Assembly (NCBI GenBank): GCA_000310025.1
Contig: FN648587.1
Span: forward strand, 33,667-97,666
DNA length: 64,000 nt
Direction: 5' to 3'
Source of the DNA: Ectocarpus siliculosus
Taxonomy: Eukaryota > Sar > Phaeophyceae > Ectocarpales > Ectocarpaceae
Shown: piece by piece, positions 44,935 to 56,770 of the stretch
Layout of the letters: every line of letters begins with the position of its first letter
Position numbering within the stretch: the stretch's first letter is position 1
Notes under the pieces: generated by a model
Told to the model about the DNA's origin: nothing
The model's input: only the letters and a program-made list of their open reading frames with translations
The model's database searches: none
Program-made: the position numbers and the translations under genes

Positions 44935-45420
44935 CTTCCCGCTCACTGCGGCACGGCCGCGGCCGCGGTGGGCGCTGGACGCTGGGCTCTGGGCGAGCGA
45001 GACATGGCGCTGGGCGCAGATGCGGCGTGCAGCATCTTCTTGTGCCTCGGTCTCCCTAGACGCTAAACGAAGGCACTACATTGGTAGCCGTGAGGTTCCT
45101 CTAAAACATGCCACAGCACAGCATAATCAGCAGCAGACAGCTGATGCAGCAGCGGCAACACCAAAAAAAAAAAACACAACTTGACCTATTCTTTGTGTAC
45201 CGCAGCCGGTTGCGCCGCCACCTCCTCACGCACACTGCGCCACCGTCGTGGCTGCGCTGCGCGCTGGGCGCGAGGCACGGCGCGCAGCACCATGTGTGCC
45301 TTGGTCTCCCTCCTCAAAAAGAGCCGGAGGCTGAAACATCGAACAGCGCGTTTTTGAAAAGGGACGACGACAACAACAACAACAGCAACAACAACAACGA
45401 CGACGACCTACAAAGCTTGT
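44935..45420 (+). repeat. family C tandem units 4-5
   Basis: Two further units, with landmarks GTGCCTCGGTCT near 45039 and GTGCCTTGGTCT near 45296, a CAG/AAC-rich tract and the GTACCGCAGCCGGTTGCGCC opening. They end in (AAC)n. Confidence 0.65.
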
Positions 45421-45740
45421 TTTATAGGTAAATATGTTCGAATAAAGTACGAGAAAAAGCAAAAATTGAAAACCTCAGGGAGATTTAGTCTACCGCCGTG
45501 TGCTACAGTAGTAACATGCTTGTCGTTCATCCGCGTGTTGGGACCATACCTGAAAACGTAGGGTTTCGGGATAAGCTGAATCTTGTTGCAATTGCCGAGC
45601 CAGAGGAATGAGAGGGTAGGTGTGTGCATATCGCCTGACGAGTTCGTTGTTGTGGTGGACAATGAGACATGTAAATATCGATTGTCCCCAACGAATCGTT
45701 CAGGGGAGAAGAAATAGACCAAGGCTTCTTCTTCATTCAA
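45408..45740 (-). CDS. candidate exon, unknown function
   Basis: A 110-codon minus-strand frame reads EEALVYFFSPERFVGDN, LGNCNKIQLIPKPYVFRYG and NDKHVTTVAHGGRLNLPE. Composition and mixed hydrophobic spacing look protein-like. No early ATG is present and the first in-frame one is internal, so it would have to be an exon reached by splicing. No family recognised. Confidence 0.25.
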   Translation of the reverse strand: MNEEEALVYFFSPERFVGDNRYLHVSLSTTTTNSSGDMHTPTLSFLWLGNCNKIQLIPKPYVFRYGPNTRMNDKHVTTVAHGGRLNLPEVFNFCFFSYFIRTYLPIKQAL

Positions 45741-46479
45741 GGACGACTACCGATTCATCGTTTGTTTGTGCTGCTACTAGACTGCGATCGGGGGCGGGGT
45801 AGTAGTTTTTTTAGGTTGAAAACCACAGTACCTGCAGTAGGCTCGTGCGCTTAGGGGCAGGTGGTGGTCATCATCATGAGCTGTAGAGAGAGGAGGTGTA
45901 CTCATAGTCGTGCATGCCGTCGTTGTTAGACCATGGACCTCGCATCCCTACGTAGCCGGGACGGAGCACGCCGGGTTTTCACCGGACCAGGCACTCACAT
46001 CACCAAGCGCGAAGCGCCCTGAGGTATTCGGCGAGTGGCACGAAGGGTGCGCTGTGTTTGGGTGCGGTAGCCCGTCAGAGGCCGAAAGAGAAAGAAGGAT
46101 GACTCAAGACCTTTGGTAGATTAGAGAGTGAGAGAGATGCGATAGGCAATACCATCGCCATGCAACATGCCCATCACACCCTTAGCCACTTTGCTTCAAG
46201 TGCAGGGTGGGCTACTTCGACCTTGACAGGGTGGTGACATAGAATGGCGGCGGACCGATTTTATGGTCCTACCCTGGCAAAAACAACAACAAGGGTATAC
46301 CCTGTTACCATCGTCGCATGGTCACAATCCTCGGACAGACCCGACAGGGTCCCGAAGGGGGGCACAGTGTAAGGGGGAGCCCTGGCAATGGTAACCTCTG
46401 CGCAGGGGTAAGCCGAGGCCTCACTGAGCATTTAGCTATATGAGCATTCATTTTCTGTGTTTGTTTCGTATTTGGGGTT
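45741..46479. other. no gene seen; contains a shared 76 bp unit
   Basis: Besides 46055-46130 (see separate entry) there are several GACAGGGT/ACCCTG half-palindromes between 46220 and 46420. No protein was recognised. Confidence 0.4.
46055..46130 (+). repeat. 76 bp unit shared with 61007-61081
   Basis: Runs from TGTTTGGGTGCGGTAGCCCG to GATTAGAGAGTG. It is almost identical to 61007-61081, while flanking bases are unrelated. No terminal inverted repeat is visible. Confidence 0.7.
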
Positions 46480-47398
46480 TGTTGATTCATCATGTCCGAC
46501 TACAACATCACAGCCCCCCCCGCCTCCACCACTGACCATCGAAGCCGCGGGACAGAAATACGCCCAGACGACCGAGTTCCGGTACCTCGGTGGCCTCATC
46601 AACGAATATGGCGACCTCACCCGGGAGATCAGTTACAGGAGCAGAGGAGCGTGGGCGTGCCTCAGGCGATATGGCCAGGAGCTCTTCGACAGACCGAAAG
46701 CGCCATTTCGACTCAAGATCCGCCTCCTCCAGGCGGAGGCGATGGAGGCACTGCTGTACGGCTGCATGACATGGTCACCACTCAGCGGCCACTATTAGAC
46801 GCTGCGGTCGACACACCACCGACTGCTCCTTCGAGTTATCGGGTACAAGCGTAAGAAAGACACCTACCGGCAGCTGAAGAAGGTCGAATGCCGGAGCGTT
46901 GAAGCCACGATCCGACAACGACGCCTACTGCTCACGGGAGCACTGGCAAAGCAGCCGGACGGGCGACTCCCGAAACGACTGATGCTCGGCGAGCTGGCGG
47001 GGGGGGAGAAGCCACGTAGGGGGGGACAGGAACAGAACTGGCCGAAATGTGTGCTCGACGACCTGAAGGCATTCGGGGCCGACCATGGAGCTACGAAAAC
47101 CGACCCATGTTGTCTCGGAATTCCTGTACCGAAAGACACGGCACCGAAGTTAAGGTGGACGGAAGCCGCGAAGGTGGAGGGGGGAGTATCCTGGCATGCG
47201 GTGGTGCTGTAGGGAGCTGAGAGGTTCATGACCTCCTGGCACGAGAAGGAAGAAGAGGCCAGCCGACAACGAGCGCTCGAACGAAACCACAAGCCAACAA
47301 CCAATGGGGCGGGAGGGGGGCAGGAGACGGACGAGATGGCGAGGGAAGAAAGCAAACGAGAAGAGACGGACCGGGTGGCACGACACGTGCGGCATTGA
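46480..47398 (+). pseudogene. LINE (non-LTR) reverse-transcriptase protein, C-terminal fragment
   Basis: One frame contains IEAAGQKYAQTTEFRYLGG, LTREISYRSRGAWACLRRYG, KIRLLQAEAMEALLYGCMTW, then TAG (46796-46798). It continues LRSTHHRLLLRVIGYKRKK, SVEATIRQRRLLLTGAL, DGRLPKRLMLGEL and KCVLDDLKAFG. A second TAG at 47210-47212 is followed, still in frame, by FMTSWHEKEEEASRQRALER to a TGA at 47396. The FRYLG, LLYG-TW and HR-LL-R-GY landmarks are the usual C-terminal part of LINE ORF2. The catalytic palm is missing, as in 5'-truncated insertions. Two in-frame amber codons make it dead. Confidence 0.75.
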
Positions 47399-47574
47399 CT
47401 TTCTTTTCGCCAATCCCCCCCCCCCCAACGCTGCACCATTGCAGCAACCCCAAGTAGTGATTTCGTACCATTACAATGTATCGCTGGATGATGGCCATGT
47501 TTGCGTGTTTGCGTGTTTGCTTGTTCGTTAGTGGTCTCTCCATCGTGTGCCTTGTTCTGCCTCATAATTCTTGT

Positions 47575-47740
47575 TATTTCTCGGCCTGGTCCCTCTTTGT
47601 CCTCGCTCTTTTTCATTTTTCACATCATTTTCATTTTATTTTCCTCTTCTCCTTACGGTTTCCATTTTTGTTTTTTCTCTTTCTTCTCTTTTTTTGTTTT
47701 TTTTCTCTCTTTTTTTCTCTTTTTTTTTGTGCCAGATGGC
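47575..47740 (+). repeat. T-rich low-complexity tract
   Basis: About 165 bases are dominated by T with interspersed C (TTTTCTCTTTC-type). It lies 180 bases after the LINE frame and may be part of its 3' tail or an unrelated pyrimidine tract. Confidence 0.6.
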
Positions 47741-47992
47741 CTGGTCTCTGCTTGCGTTGTGAAGTATCAAGATTGAACCAAGGGGGTGCACCTCTTTTTT
47801 CTCCGGCCCATGATCGATAGTGACTGCTAGTCTCAGTTGATACCTTGCATAGCGCGCAGAGGGGGTGGAGGATTCCAGAATATCGGTCGTTGATTTCTAT
47901 TGACTTGCGGACCCGTCGGGGCCAGTTTATTTGAGTGTACTTTTTTAGGGTAAGTTAACCTGTGACCACGGAAATCGACCGCGTCAAGTGTT

Positions 47993-48055
47993 AGATCAGT
48001 ACGGACATACGAAGGTACTGGGTAGAGAGAGATCGGAACGGTATTTAATGCGAAG

Positions 48056-48087
<32 letters not shown>
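47993..48087 (+). repeat. family B leader fragment with (AAC)n
   Basis: GTACGGACATACGAAGGTAC and GGGTAGAGAGAGATCGGAAC match copy B2 near 30900. They are followed by a perfect (AAC)n run to 48087. Confidence 0.65.
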
Positions 48088-48088
<1 letters not shown>

Positions 48089-48252
48089 TGTCCCTCCTCA
48101 TCAAGCATCGTCAAAAATCCTCAAGTCCGGGCAAGCAGCCCCACAAAGCTGCAGCCCGGACTCCGGCGCGAGACATGTTGACTCTCACAATAAATGAAGA
48201 AAGACACCGACCGGGCGGGGGCTTCTGCGCGACTAAAGAAGATGGCATATGA
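48088..48252 (+). CDS. small ORF after family B-type leader (54 aa)
   Basis: ATG follows the (AAC)n leader with no gap. The frame reads MSLLIKHRQKSSSPGKQPHK, then AAARTPARDMLTLTINEER and ends at TGA 48250-48252. It differs from the small ORF in the other family B copies, so the leader has been joined to new sequence. Function unknown, and chance is not excluded. Confidence 0.3.
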
Positions 48253-51234
48253 ATTACATCACCATCAACAACACTGGACAAGATATACCACAAAAATAGG
48301 GTACCCCTATCATAATATCCGAGCCGGGGCTCTTCTGTTGCCCCCACCCACGGACGGAGGCAGCAGCAGTAGCGCATGTCCTGTAGGAGACAACTAACTA
48401 CTGCTCAAAACAATGGAGACCACGGATCATACCGACAGGTAGGTCGTGGGTGGGCGGGGGACCCAAAGAAATAGCCAGACTCAGCCATTTTACATCCTCA
48501 CAGTTTCTTGCAAGCAACAACGAAGGGCGATAAAAAAAGAGCGACCGCCAGCGACAGGAAACAAACAAGTAGAGGAGAGCAGAGCTTAGTAATAAGTGAA
48601 GAAACAAGGTCCCCTTGCCGGTCTGACCCACCGGAAGCTTTCCATGTACCGCAGCAATCAGCAGGGGCAGCACCCACGACCTCACAACATGCAGTACACG
48701 GGTAGACTACACGGGCTGGTACGTATTGTGGTAGAAGTTTGGTCTCTTTCAACGGCAAGAACAAGAACGCCCGGGCGAACTTGAACTTTAGTCCCAAGAA
48801 ATACCGTCATGACTACGTACTTCAGTCCGCTTGCCGTGGGAGATGTGCATCGTTACGCGAGGAACGCGCTAACTCCTCGCATAGAATATGCTGCCGTAAA
48901 CCACAGCTATAGCCGATACATGGTACCATCATATCCAGCCGTAGAAGGATCGAAACATAAACTGTTTGCTTGGTGGCGAAGCGGACCCTCTTAATTGTGA
49001 CTCTCGAGGGGCCTGCTGTTCGTGGCTGGCAACATGGAAAGGGGAGACAGACAAAATCTAGGGTTTGACGTCGGTCTTATCCGCCGAAGGAGGTTGAAGC
49101 TACACTCAAAGTCGGGGAGGGGTCGTGAGTAGCAATCCCCTACGGAACCGTACTTGAGGCGCCATGAAATTTTGCACTGCAGTAACCTACGTAGTTAGTC
49201 GGCAGGGAAACACGAAAAACAAAATCCATGGGTAGGTTGAGTGGTTGGGGGGACCCCAAATCAATGAAACAGTCGCGGTACGCGTAGTTCTGGGGCCCTA
49301 CCGTCTCAAAAACTTCGTCGTGGCTCTGAACCGCTGGAAGGTGTCAAACAGCGCTGCATGTGCGACGAACCGTAGGGACCATGCGCATTGCTTGACGGAA
49401 AGAGGCGGCGCCCATCGCCTCACGTACAGCAACCGGGTACACGGGTAGCCTCCTACTCAGCAAGATGCAAAACACTTGCCGTTTACGTTCGGCGTCATCG
49501 GGACCCGAACGGCAAAAATGCAGCAAAGAGCGAGAGGTAGACTAAAGGAAGGGAGACTCGAGTCGACAAGGCATGAACTCTAGAGAAGACACCCACTCTC
49601 ACCCCTCTGGCCCACCGCAGGCAGGCTTGAACACGTGTAACGAACGGCAACATCCGATGTGCGCTCAGCAACAACAAACACGACCGACAAATTAAAAATA
49701 GTTGCCGTTTCCGAACTTCTGTGGAGATACTGTAAGTTGGTGGAGACTTTCTTTCTTTTCTGGTATGAAGTGGCAACAAAGAAGAACACGACTATCGGTG
49801 TAGACTAGAAGCACGACGGACGAACGACGAACTATCATCTCAATGCGCTTGCCGTCGCGATAGATGCGCACCGCTACCGCTGTACGAACGAGCAGACTGT
49901 TGTCAAACCTGAATACGATAACCGTACGACCATTGCAGCACATTCGGCGCATAACAGCGCTAACCGCAGCGGCAGCCGCATGGGTACAATGCACAATCGT
50001 CACTCAAGAACAAACGCTATTAATGAAAATATAAAGATGTGGCGCGCAGCACGCAGGACCCTCTTCCGCTGTCCAACCGGCCGTTTCCATGGCGAAATAG
50101 GGCAAGGAACAGTGAAGGTCGACTCTTGCCGGCCACAGGAGGCGGAAGCTGCTCAAACTCGGGGACGGCTCATGATTTGCGATTCCACACCGAACCACAC
50201 TCGAGGCGCCACGACATTTGCACTGTAGCTCGAGATCAGCGTTTTAGACAGGGTCGAGCAAGGGGTGGGGCATGCGAATGAAACTTCCACGGATATTGAA
50301 CGATGAGACTGAAGCTAAATCTTCAGAAATCCATGACGGGGCAGCTGCGGTGATCGTGTCCTCTCTCTTCAACAGAATTGCGGTAGCTTGGGCTGCTTCA
50401 TCTGTTCAGCGTGTACTTGAGTCTGGACATGCAGCAGAGTTGCTCGGGCGTCGCACACCAAGTTGTTGAAAATGCCCGGTGTTTTGCGTTGCAATCGGGC
50501 GTACGACCGGTTTCGTTGCCCGTGTACACCAGTCGCTTCCCGAACGCGTGCGCACAGGCTGATTACTCTTGGCCTGCCTTGGAGAGTGATTACGTTTTCT
50601 TTATCGCTGCAGTGATACTGCACCCAGTAAACACACGTACCCGCCACGTACATCGATCCGTCTGTCCACCAGAGATCGATGTATCTACCGGGGTTTTCAG
50701 TGGTTCCTTCGTTGAGACTAAATATATTCATCCATCTATGTGTACCTGAACGTCCGTTCGAATCGTCGTCGATTCGTTTTCTCGCCGCTCAAAACTCATA
50801 CTTCTTTCGCGCACGACTGCAATCTTCGCGTGCAAAGTGGCACAAGGCCGTCGGGCTGCCGTGGTCGAGTTGTGTTCAAGAAGCCTGCGTACGGACTGAT
50901 GAGGGTCGTGGCCGCGGGCTGATGGCGTAAGATACTTCTACTCTCACGCACTGCGACGTGAGTATGTATTTCATGTACTGTAGTGCCCAAGCGGAGGGAG
51001 CATGGGTGGGTCCTGTCGCGCGTTGGGTATCGTACACGAGACAGAGCAGCACGAGCACCAACAGTTAGTTTGCAGGCCACACACCTGGATTGTGCAGTTT
51101 TGTGGGGGTGGACGAGAGGTCGTCACCGTGCGGAGAGGAGAAGCTCATGCGTACTTACGCCTTTGATAATGTGACGTTGCCCCCTAGCAACCCTAACCCG
51201 TCGATCCTCTCGTCTCCTTTGTTCCCGCACACAG
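48253..51234. other. 3 kb with no confident gene
   Basis: Short open frames are present but none has a recognised domain or a convincing splice pair. A telomere-like AACCCTAACCC lies at 51189. Upstream exons of the 51235-52844 gene could lie here (for example after TTTGCAG near 51075), but phase did not settle any. Confidence 0.35.
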
Positions 51235-52844
51235 GACATGGTGGAGTTTGTCGGCTGTACGCTCGAGCTGCACCTTGAGGCCCACATGTCGGGAGGCTGG
51301 GATGCCCTGGACCCGTCTGGCACTTGGAGGATCTGGGGGGGGCATGAGACCCTTGTTCATCCGTGGAGGTGAGTAACCTTGGACATTTGAGTGCGGCTGT
51401 CATGACCAAGGTAAGCCTGGCACGCGGTAGGCCTGCTCAGAGGCTGAGATCCACTCTTCTCTTGAGCAATTCAGGCGGTCCGAGTTTTAACTGGATGGCG
51501 AATACAGGGAAACTCGGTGCCGAACCCCCATTTCAGTAATATTAACACATTGACGACCAAAACTAGAGGTTGGACCTCGAGCTGACCTTGAGTTTACTTA
51601 GCTAGCTATGCGTACAATACAGGGATGGGCGAGGGGAGATGCATGCCACGATTCGCGAATACGTTGAAGGCAAGTTTACTATGTTCGATTCCGTCGCGGT
51701 CCTGACTGTATCCGGGGTGGATGGGCTGATATCGTGCCGTCGTTTGCGTCAGGCTAGCGTTCTAGCTCAAAAGTTTCACGATAAACTTACGTCTAAGAAA
51801 TGTAGAACGATTTTCGGTACGTTCACCACGGTGCCCGCCGATATGCATGCACAGTGATTTCGCCCACGTAAGGCGCATCTTGATGTATATAAAGCCTCCA
51901 TTGACCACGGGGTTGGCGGAATACTCTTCCTTGAAACCTTGAAGAAACTCATGGCTTTCAAGACAAACGAAAATAGCTCAAACGAGGTGTGTCTTCAAAG
52001 CGAACGCTGCAGCTGTATGCTTCAGCGCGCTAACAAAACATGTTGTCGGGCGTCGCCCTTTTTATCTGTGTTTTTCGAATCAAAGCAAGCCCTCTCATGC
52101 TCACGCCCTGTTCTCCTTCTTATGCGAGATGATACGTCCACACTATCTCCGGAGCAGATTGTGTTCTTAGGATCCATCCATGTAGACGCTTGCGAAGCTC
52201 TCGCGAGATGCCTCGACTCTCCATAAGCTAGTCCTTCTAACAATATTATACATTATTACACACATCTTACCCCTAACCATTTCATTCGCCGGGCTTTTCG
52301 TCGTGGCACCTCCTTTTCACTTGCCCGCCGCAACCCCTCTCAAAACTCAACATGTTCTTCCAGAACTTCTTCGTGCGAGTGACTTGAGAGAACTAGACGT
52401 TGCAGCCCTGCCTCTCGACTTTGACGCGGAGGCGTTTGGCAAGATTGGCATCTCACCCAGCACGCGTGCCCCTATCTGTCCAACCGAGGTACGTTTTCGA
52501 AATCCAAATGTTGTGCGGTGCACGAAAGCCTGGGTGGTACTTATCTGTTGGGCATGTCCGGGCTTCGCCTGTGTGGGATTGCTGTGCAAATCTGATCAGA
52601 GGTTTATCGACGTGATCGCCACCCCAGAGCATTGTTTGGGAGTTTAGCATTACAGTCTAGCAAACACTCGCACTACTTTTTGATGGTGTACATATGCAGC
52701 GGTCGCATTATCTATTTTGGGTTTTGTAGTCGCAATCGCTTTCATGTCTATACCCATGCTACCCTTCGGAGATGGCGCGAGCGACGACGGCGAATAGCTG
52801 GACGACGTTGCGTGGCAGAAGCTGTCGAGGCGGTCACGCCCTGA
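51235..52844 (+). CDS. hypothetical four-exon gene
   Basis: Exons 51235-51368, 51623-51816, 52406-52488 and 52656-52844 join in consistent phase to exactly 200 codons including the stop. Signals are CGCACACAG / GTGAGT, ACAATACAG / GTACGT, GACGTTGCAG / GTACGT and GCATTACAG. Protein landmarks are MVEFVGCTLELHLEAHMSGG, WDALDPSGTWRIWGG, REYVEGKFTMFDSVAVLTVS, ASVLAQKFHDKL, LPLDFDAEAFGKIG and a basic tail WRERRRRIAGRR. I do not recognise the family. The first exon may have upstream partners or start at its own ATG (51238). If the second exon is not spliced at 51816 it reads on to TGA at 51855. Confidence 0.45.
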
Positions 52845-55722
52845 TGTAGCTTCGCTGCCGGCATCATCAGGCGCGGGTATTAATGAAATCGTGTTTCCTT
52901 CCTGTATTAACGCAGCATGGGTGATAGGGCAGCGGTGGTATGGTTTGGCTTCGCGCGTTTGAGACAAGGTGGTAAGGTACTGCAGGAGCGGAGAGTCTGC
53001 GCGTGCCGACGGATGGTAGTATCTAGTACAACTTCCTCTTTGGTAGCTCCGCCATTTGTTTTGAATCTTCGGTGACATACACACATACATACATCAGTGT
53101 GTACAAAGATGTGATATATTGATATTCTGTACAAGTTCGCAGAATATGTCCAAGTTTATTGCGTCATGGTTGGGTTTTTTCATTCACGTGCACCCTGTGG
53201 TAAAAGTCGGGCGCGGTTGTCGCCTGTAGTTCAGGCTGCCATGGGCGTGGTGGTCTCGCGTGTTGTTTGGCTGATGTCTTAAATGCCATCACACATGCGT
53301 ACCGCAGAGAGAGAGACCGCGCGCGCCGCCAGGTGGTATTGTTGTAGTAAACCCTAGTGAGAATGTTTGTTGTTCCTGTTTTCTTTAGGATGTGGCGCAG
53401 CGTGCTGGTGACCATCATGGACGCTGTGTGTGGGAGCCTGTGACATTCGCGGGGTGGCTCTTGAGCCCAAATCGCTGAGGTCATATCCGTACGTTTATGT
53501 ATTTGAAGGACTATGTAGGTCCGTTCTCTCTCTACTCCTCCTTGGGTGTTTTTCTATGCTCGACTTCGCTCTACGCGAGCGGGGGGAGACAAACGTATGC
53601 GCGTTGTTCTCATGTTGTAGCTCCGTGAGGGGGACGGGTGAGTAGTACGTTGCGCTTTCGCCTCTGCGTTTTTGTACGATGGACGATTTCAGAGGCCGAC
53701 ATGTGTGACTTGTCGTTTGTCGGCCGCACGATCTGCGACGCAACTTTAAAATAAACTTCTTGAGCAACGTCATGCTAGAATCCCTAGTGAGGGCGTCGGT
53801 CTAAAAAACGATGCTTACCCCAACCCTTGGACCAACGTCGCTATGCGTGCGTTGGCATGTGCTCGTTTTTCACTAATCCTCAGTCACAGACAGGAAGTAA
53901 GCGTGATTCCAGATAGAGGGCTCTCCCAACAAAACGCTCTGTACCAATTGTCGGAACCTCTGGTACGGTCGCGGCTCCGCCATACGAAAGGGGCGCGACG
54001 AGGGACCCCGACCCTCTGCGATAGCTGATCGGAAAAAGAGGGTCGGCTACTTAAAGCAAATTGAGTCAAGTATATGTGACGATAACTTTCCAACCTCTTC
54101 AATACCAGAGACACGTCATACAAGGCAGTCTCTTATATCGGAGCTACACGCAGAAGCCCAAAGTGCCACCCAATTCGACCAAAACGAGCCAAAGAGATCT
54201 TCTCATTCTGATCTGCTGGCAAATAGTGAGAAGAAATACGAACCTGTTGGATGCATATAATTGTACGAGCGCAGGGTTCACCCTCTCCAGGACTGCCGTC
54301 CTCAAAAACTACGGCTTTCGACATGCGAGGGCAGCAGAACTCCCAAATGCAGGGGGAGAGTCTTATTTCAATACAGATAGATGCATACACCCCAACACAC
54401 ACACGTTTTACGTCGAAGTTTCCTGTGCGGCTTCGATGCGTTGGCATTGCCTCGATTGTTGATGCCTGATACCTTTGCCATCTCCAAACGTCGAGAGTTG
54501 GACCATCGGCCCATGCTCGATAACCACATATATGTATATGTCAAAAAGAGGGGCCTTCGTGTTGGGGACGAACAGAACTCCACGGAAGACGACGTGTACC
54601 AGCTTAAGATTATGGGGGACCGCACCACCAAGTACGGCAGGCGTGGAAACTGAGCACGCGCCTATACCTGCATGAAGTCTTGACCTACGGATGCTATTCG
54701 CGAAAGACGACCGCCAAGAATTCAGATCCGTACTTACCTCATGCGACCTACAGAGACACCAACAAACCAACCTTCGCCTAGACACGATCAACGTGCCTTG
54801 AACTTTCAATAATTTCGCCGCATGTCGACCTTTTACATAATGCCGCCGCTTTCCAACCTGTCGCTATTACAGCCACCTTGAGGGCGCTACCAAAACGCCA
54901 ACCCCGGAATCTTCTGCCAGCTTGCTGTTGAGACCACTAATTTTCCATACGTCCAACTCGCACGCGGAGCAGGGGTCCTCCCTCGTGCGTGAGCTCCACC
55001 CTTCAAGCCCCCATGCAAAGGTTGACAATCAATGCCTCGCCTACTTCCGCAAACCGAAAACTATAGAGTAGTCGACTTCAACCAAGCGGTCTTCCATCCG
55101 ACGGTGGCCAAAACATCTACCACCCCGCCTTGCCCCATTCGACCAGAGGCGATCGCGGACCCGGGCTCAAGGTTCCGCCAGGCGTCGCCTCTTTCCATTT
55201 TCTCTCCCAACCCCTGTGTTCCAAGCGGCGGCGAAAGCGACGGCACCCCTCGCCATGGAGGACGCCGCAAGACACATATTCAGAATGATCAGAATAGGGA
55301 CGGTGCAAATAGTGAAAGCACAGACAAAAGACATTAGCGCAAAGCAGGGTCACGATGCGGGACTACCCAGGAAATACCCACATCACTCAGCGAGCTTTTC
55401 TCACGCTGACACACAGTCACACCTGTACGCTTACGTTCAAGGTGCGAGGTAGCCCCTCCTACACCGTCGGTCATCCGGCGCTCCGTATTCACTCTCGAAC
55501 CTCGAACGCCGTCGATAAAGTTAAGCTCCATACATCAAAGCCTGAAACGCAAGCGGATCTACAGAGTGCGCACCAGGAGGAGCTAGCGGCGGGCCTCTCA
55601 GCTGCTGCATGCACTTCAAGGTCACGCTTGCCCGCGTGTACTCGCTGTTGTTGAGAGAGCAGCAGCAGCACCCGAGAGCAGGCGGGAATAAAAAGTTTGG
55701 ATGTGTACTGTAGACCGCCATA
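52845..55722. other. mostly anonymous sequence
   Basis: A plus-strand open segment at about 54420-54653 (RRELDHRPMLDNHIYVYVKK ... DRTTKYGRRGN) looks protein-like but has no decisive start or acceptor. The rest shows no recognised gene. CAGCAG microsatellite sits near 55658. Confidence 0.35.
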
Positions 55723-56770
55723 TCATGTTATATATACAAGGGCTCTGGACTTCGGGCGCAGAGGCGCCCTCGTCCTCAGTAGTAGGCTTGAAGGGAAGGT
55801 GTGAAGCCTGTGCACAGCATACCAAGGGCATGAAGCCGCAGGGTGACCGAATGAACGGTGTGAAGATGTTCGCGTTGTATTCGAGAAATGTGCCGTTCCG
55901 GGTGTAACATGAAGCCAAAAGAGTCGCGTGTACGTGATTTTTTGTCTAGCTTCGCCCGGTGCTGACGAAAAGGAGATGTATGCTACGGTCGCCTTCCTAT
56001 TCTTGCGCCGGTAAGAACGTAGTAACACTCTCAGCCAACGTTCTCTAAGTGGCTTTGCTGTGGCCAATATCCTGCCCAAAGGGGCCAAAGAAAGAACGAA
56101 CACTGCATGCAACTGTTCGACGGTATTGCCGGTAGTTGATGGTACTGGTGTGTTGCCGCCTAACTCTCATATTGAAACTTCTTCAGTGTCGCGCCTTTCT
56201 CTAATATCCCCCTCTAATGTTCTCGAGCTATATTATTCTAACTTCTTCAGTGTCGTCCCGCTCGAATGGTCATATTCTAACTTCTCCAGTCTAATGTCGC
56301 GCCCTTCTCTAATGTCCCCCTCTAATGACGCCGATATGCGGTATCCCTCACAATGTGAAAGGAGCCGAACACCTACAACATTCAGACAAAGTAAGAACAA
56401 ACACCGCACGCAGTGGTTTGACGGCGTTGCCGCTAGTTGACGGTGAAAGAGTTGACGCCTCCCGCCTCGGGTCATCGTTGCCCCTTACGGCCCTGGTGGT
56501 TATTGCCGATTACCACTGCGGAAGGTATGGTTTCGTTTGCAGCCTTGTACGCAGGTCTCGAGCTTCTAAATGTTGAAGCGTGACGGTGATGGCCGTGATG
56601 ATGTCGGTGATGGTGCAGGCGGGAGGGTGCCTGCGCTGGCGGCAGAATGCAATTATTGGGGAGATGGATGTAAGAGCGTGTACGTGCCATAACCGTATAA
56701 TGTAAATTTAGAGCAGAAGAAAGAGGTTGTTGGGGAGGAGGTAATGTGGAGGCATTAATAAAGTGGATGT

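Noticed and set aside
47501-47776. Phe/Ser/Leu-rich frame resembling a membrane protein
   Set aside because: It is the translation of a T-rich tract. Hydrophobicity comes from poly-T, not from a membrane gene.
50690-50930. KKPAYGLMR-like words suggesting a second Copia fragment
   Set aside because: Only one short motif-like match, with no neighbouring reverse-transcriptase landmarks in any frame.
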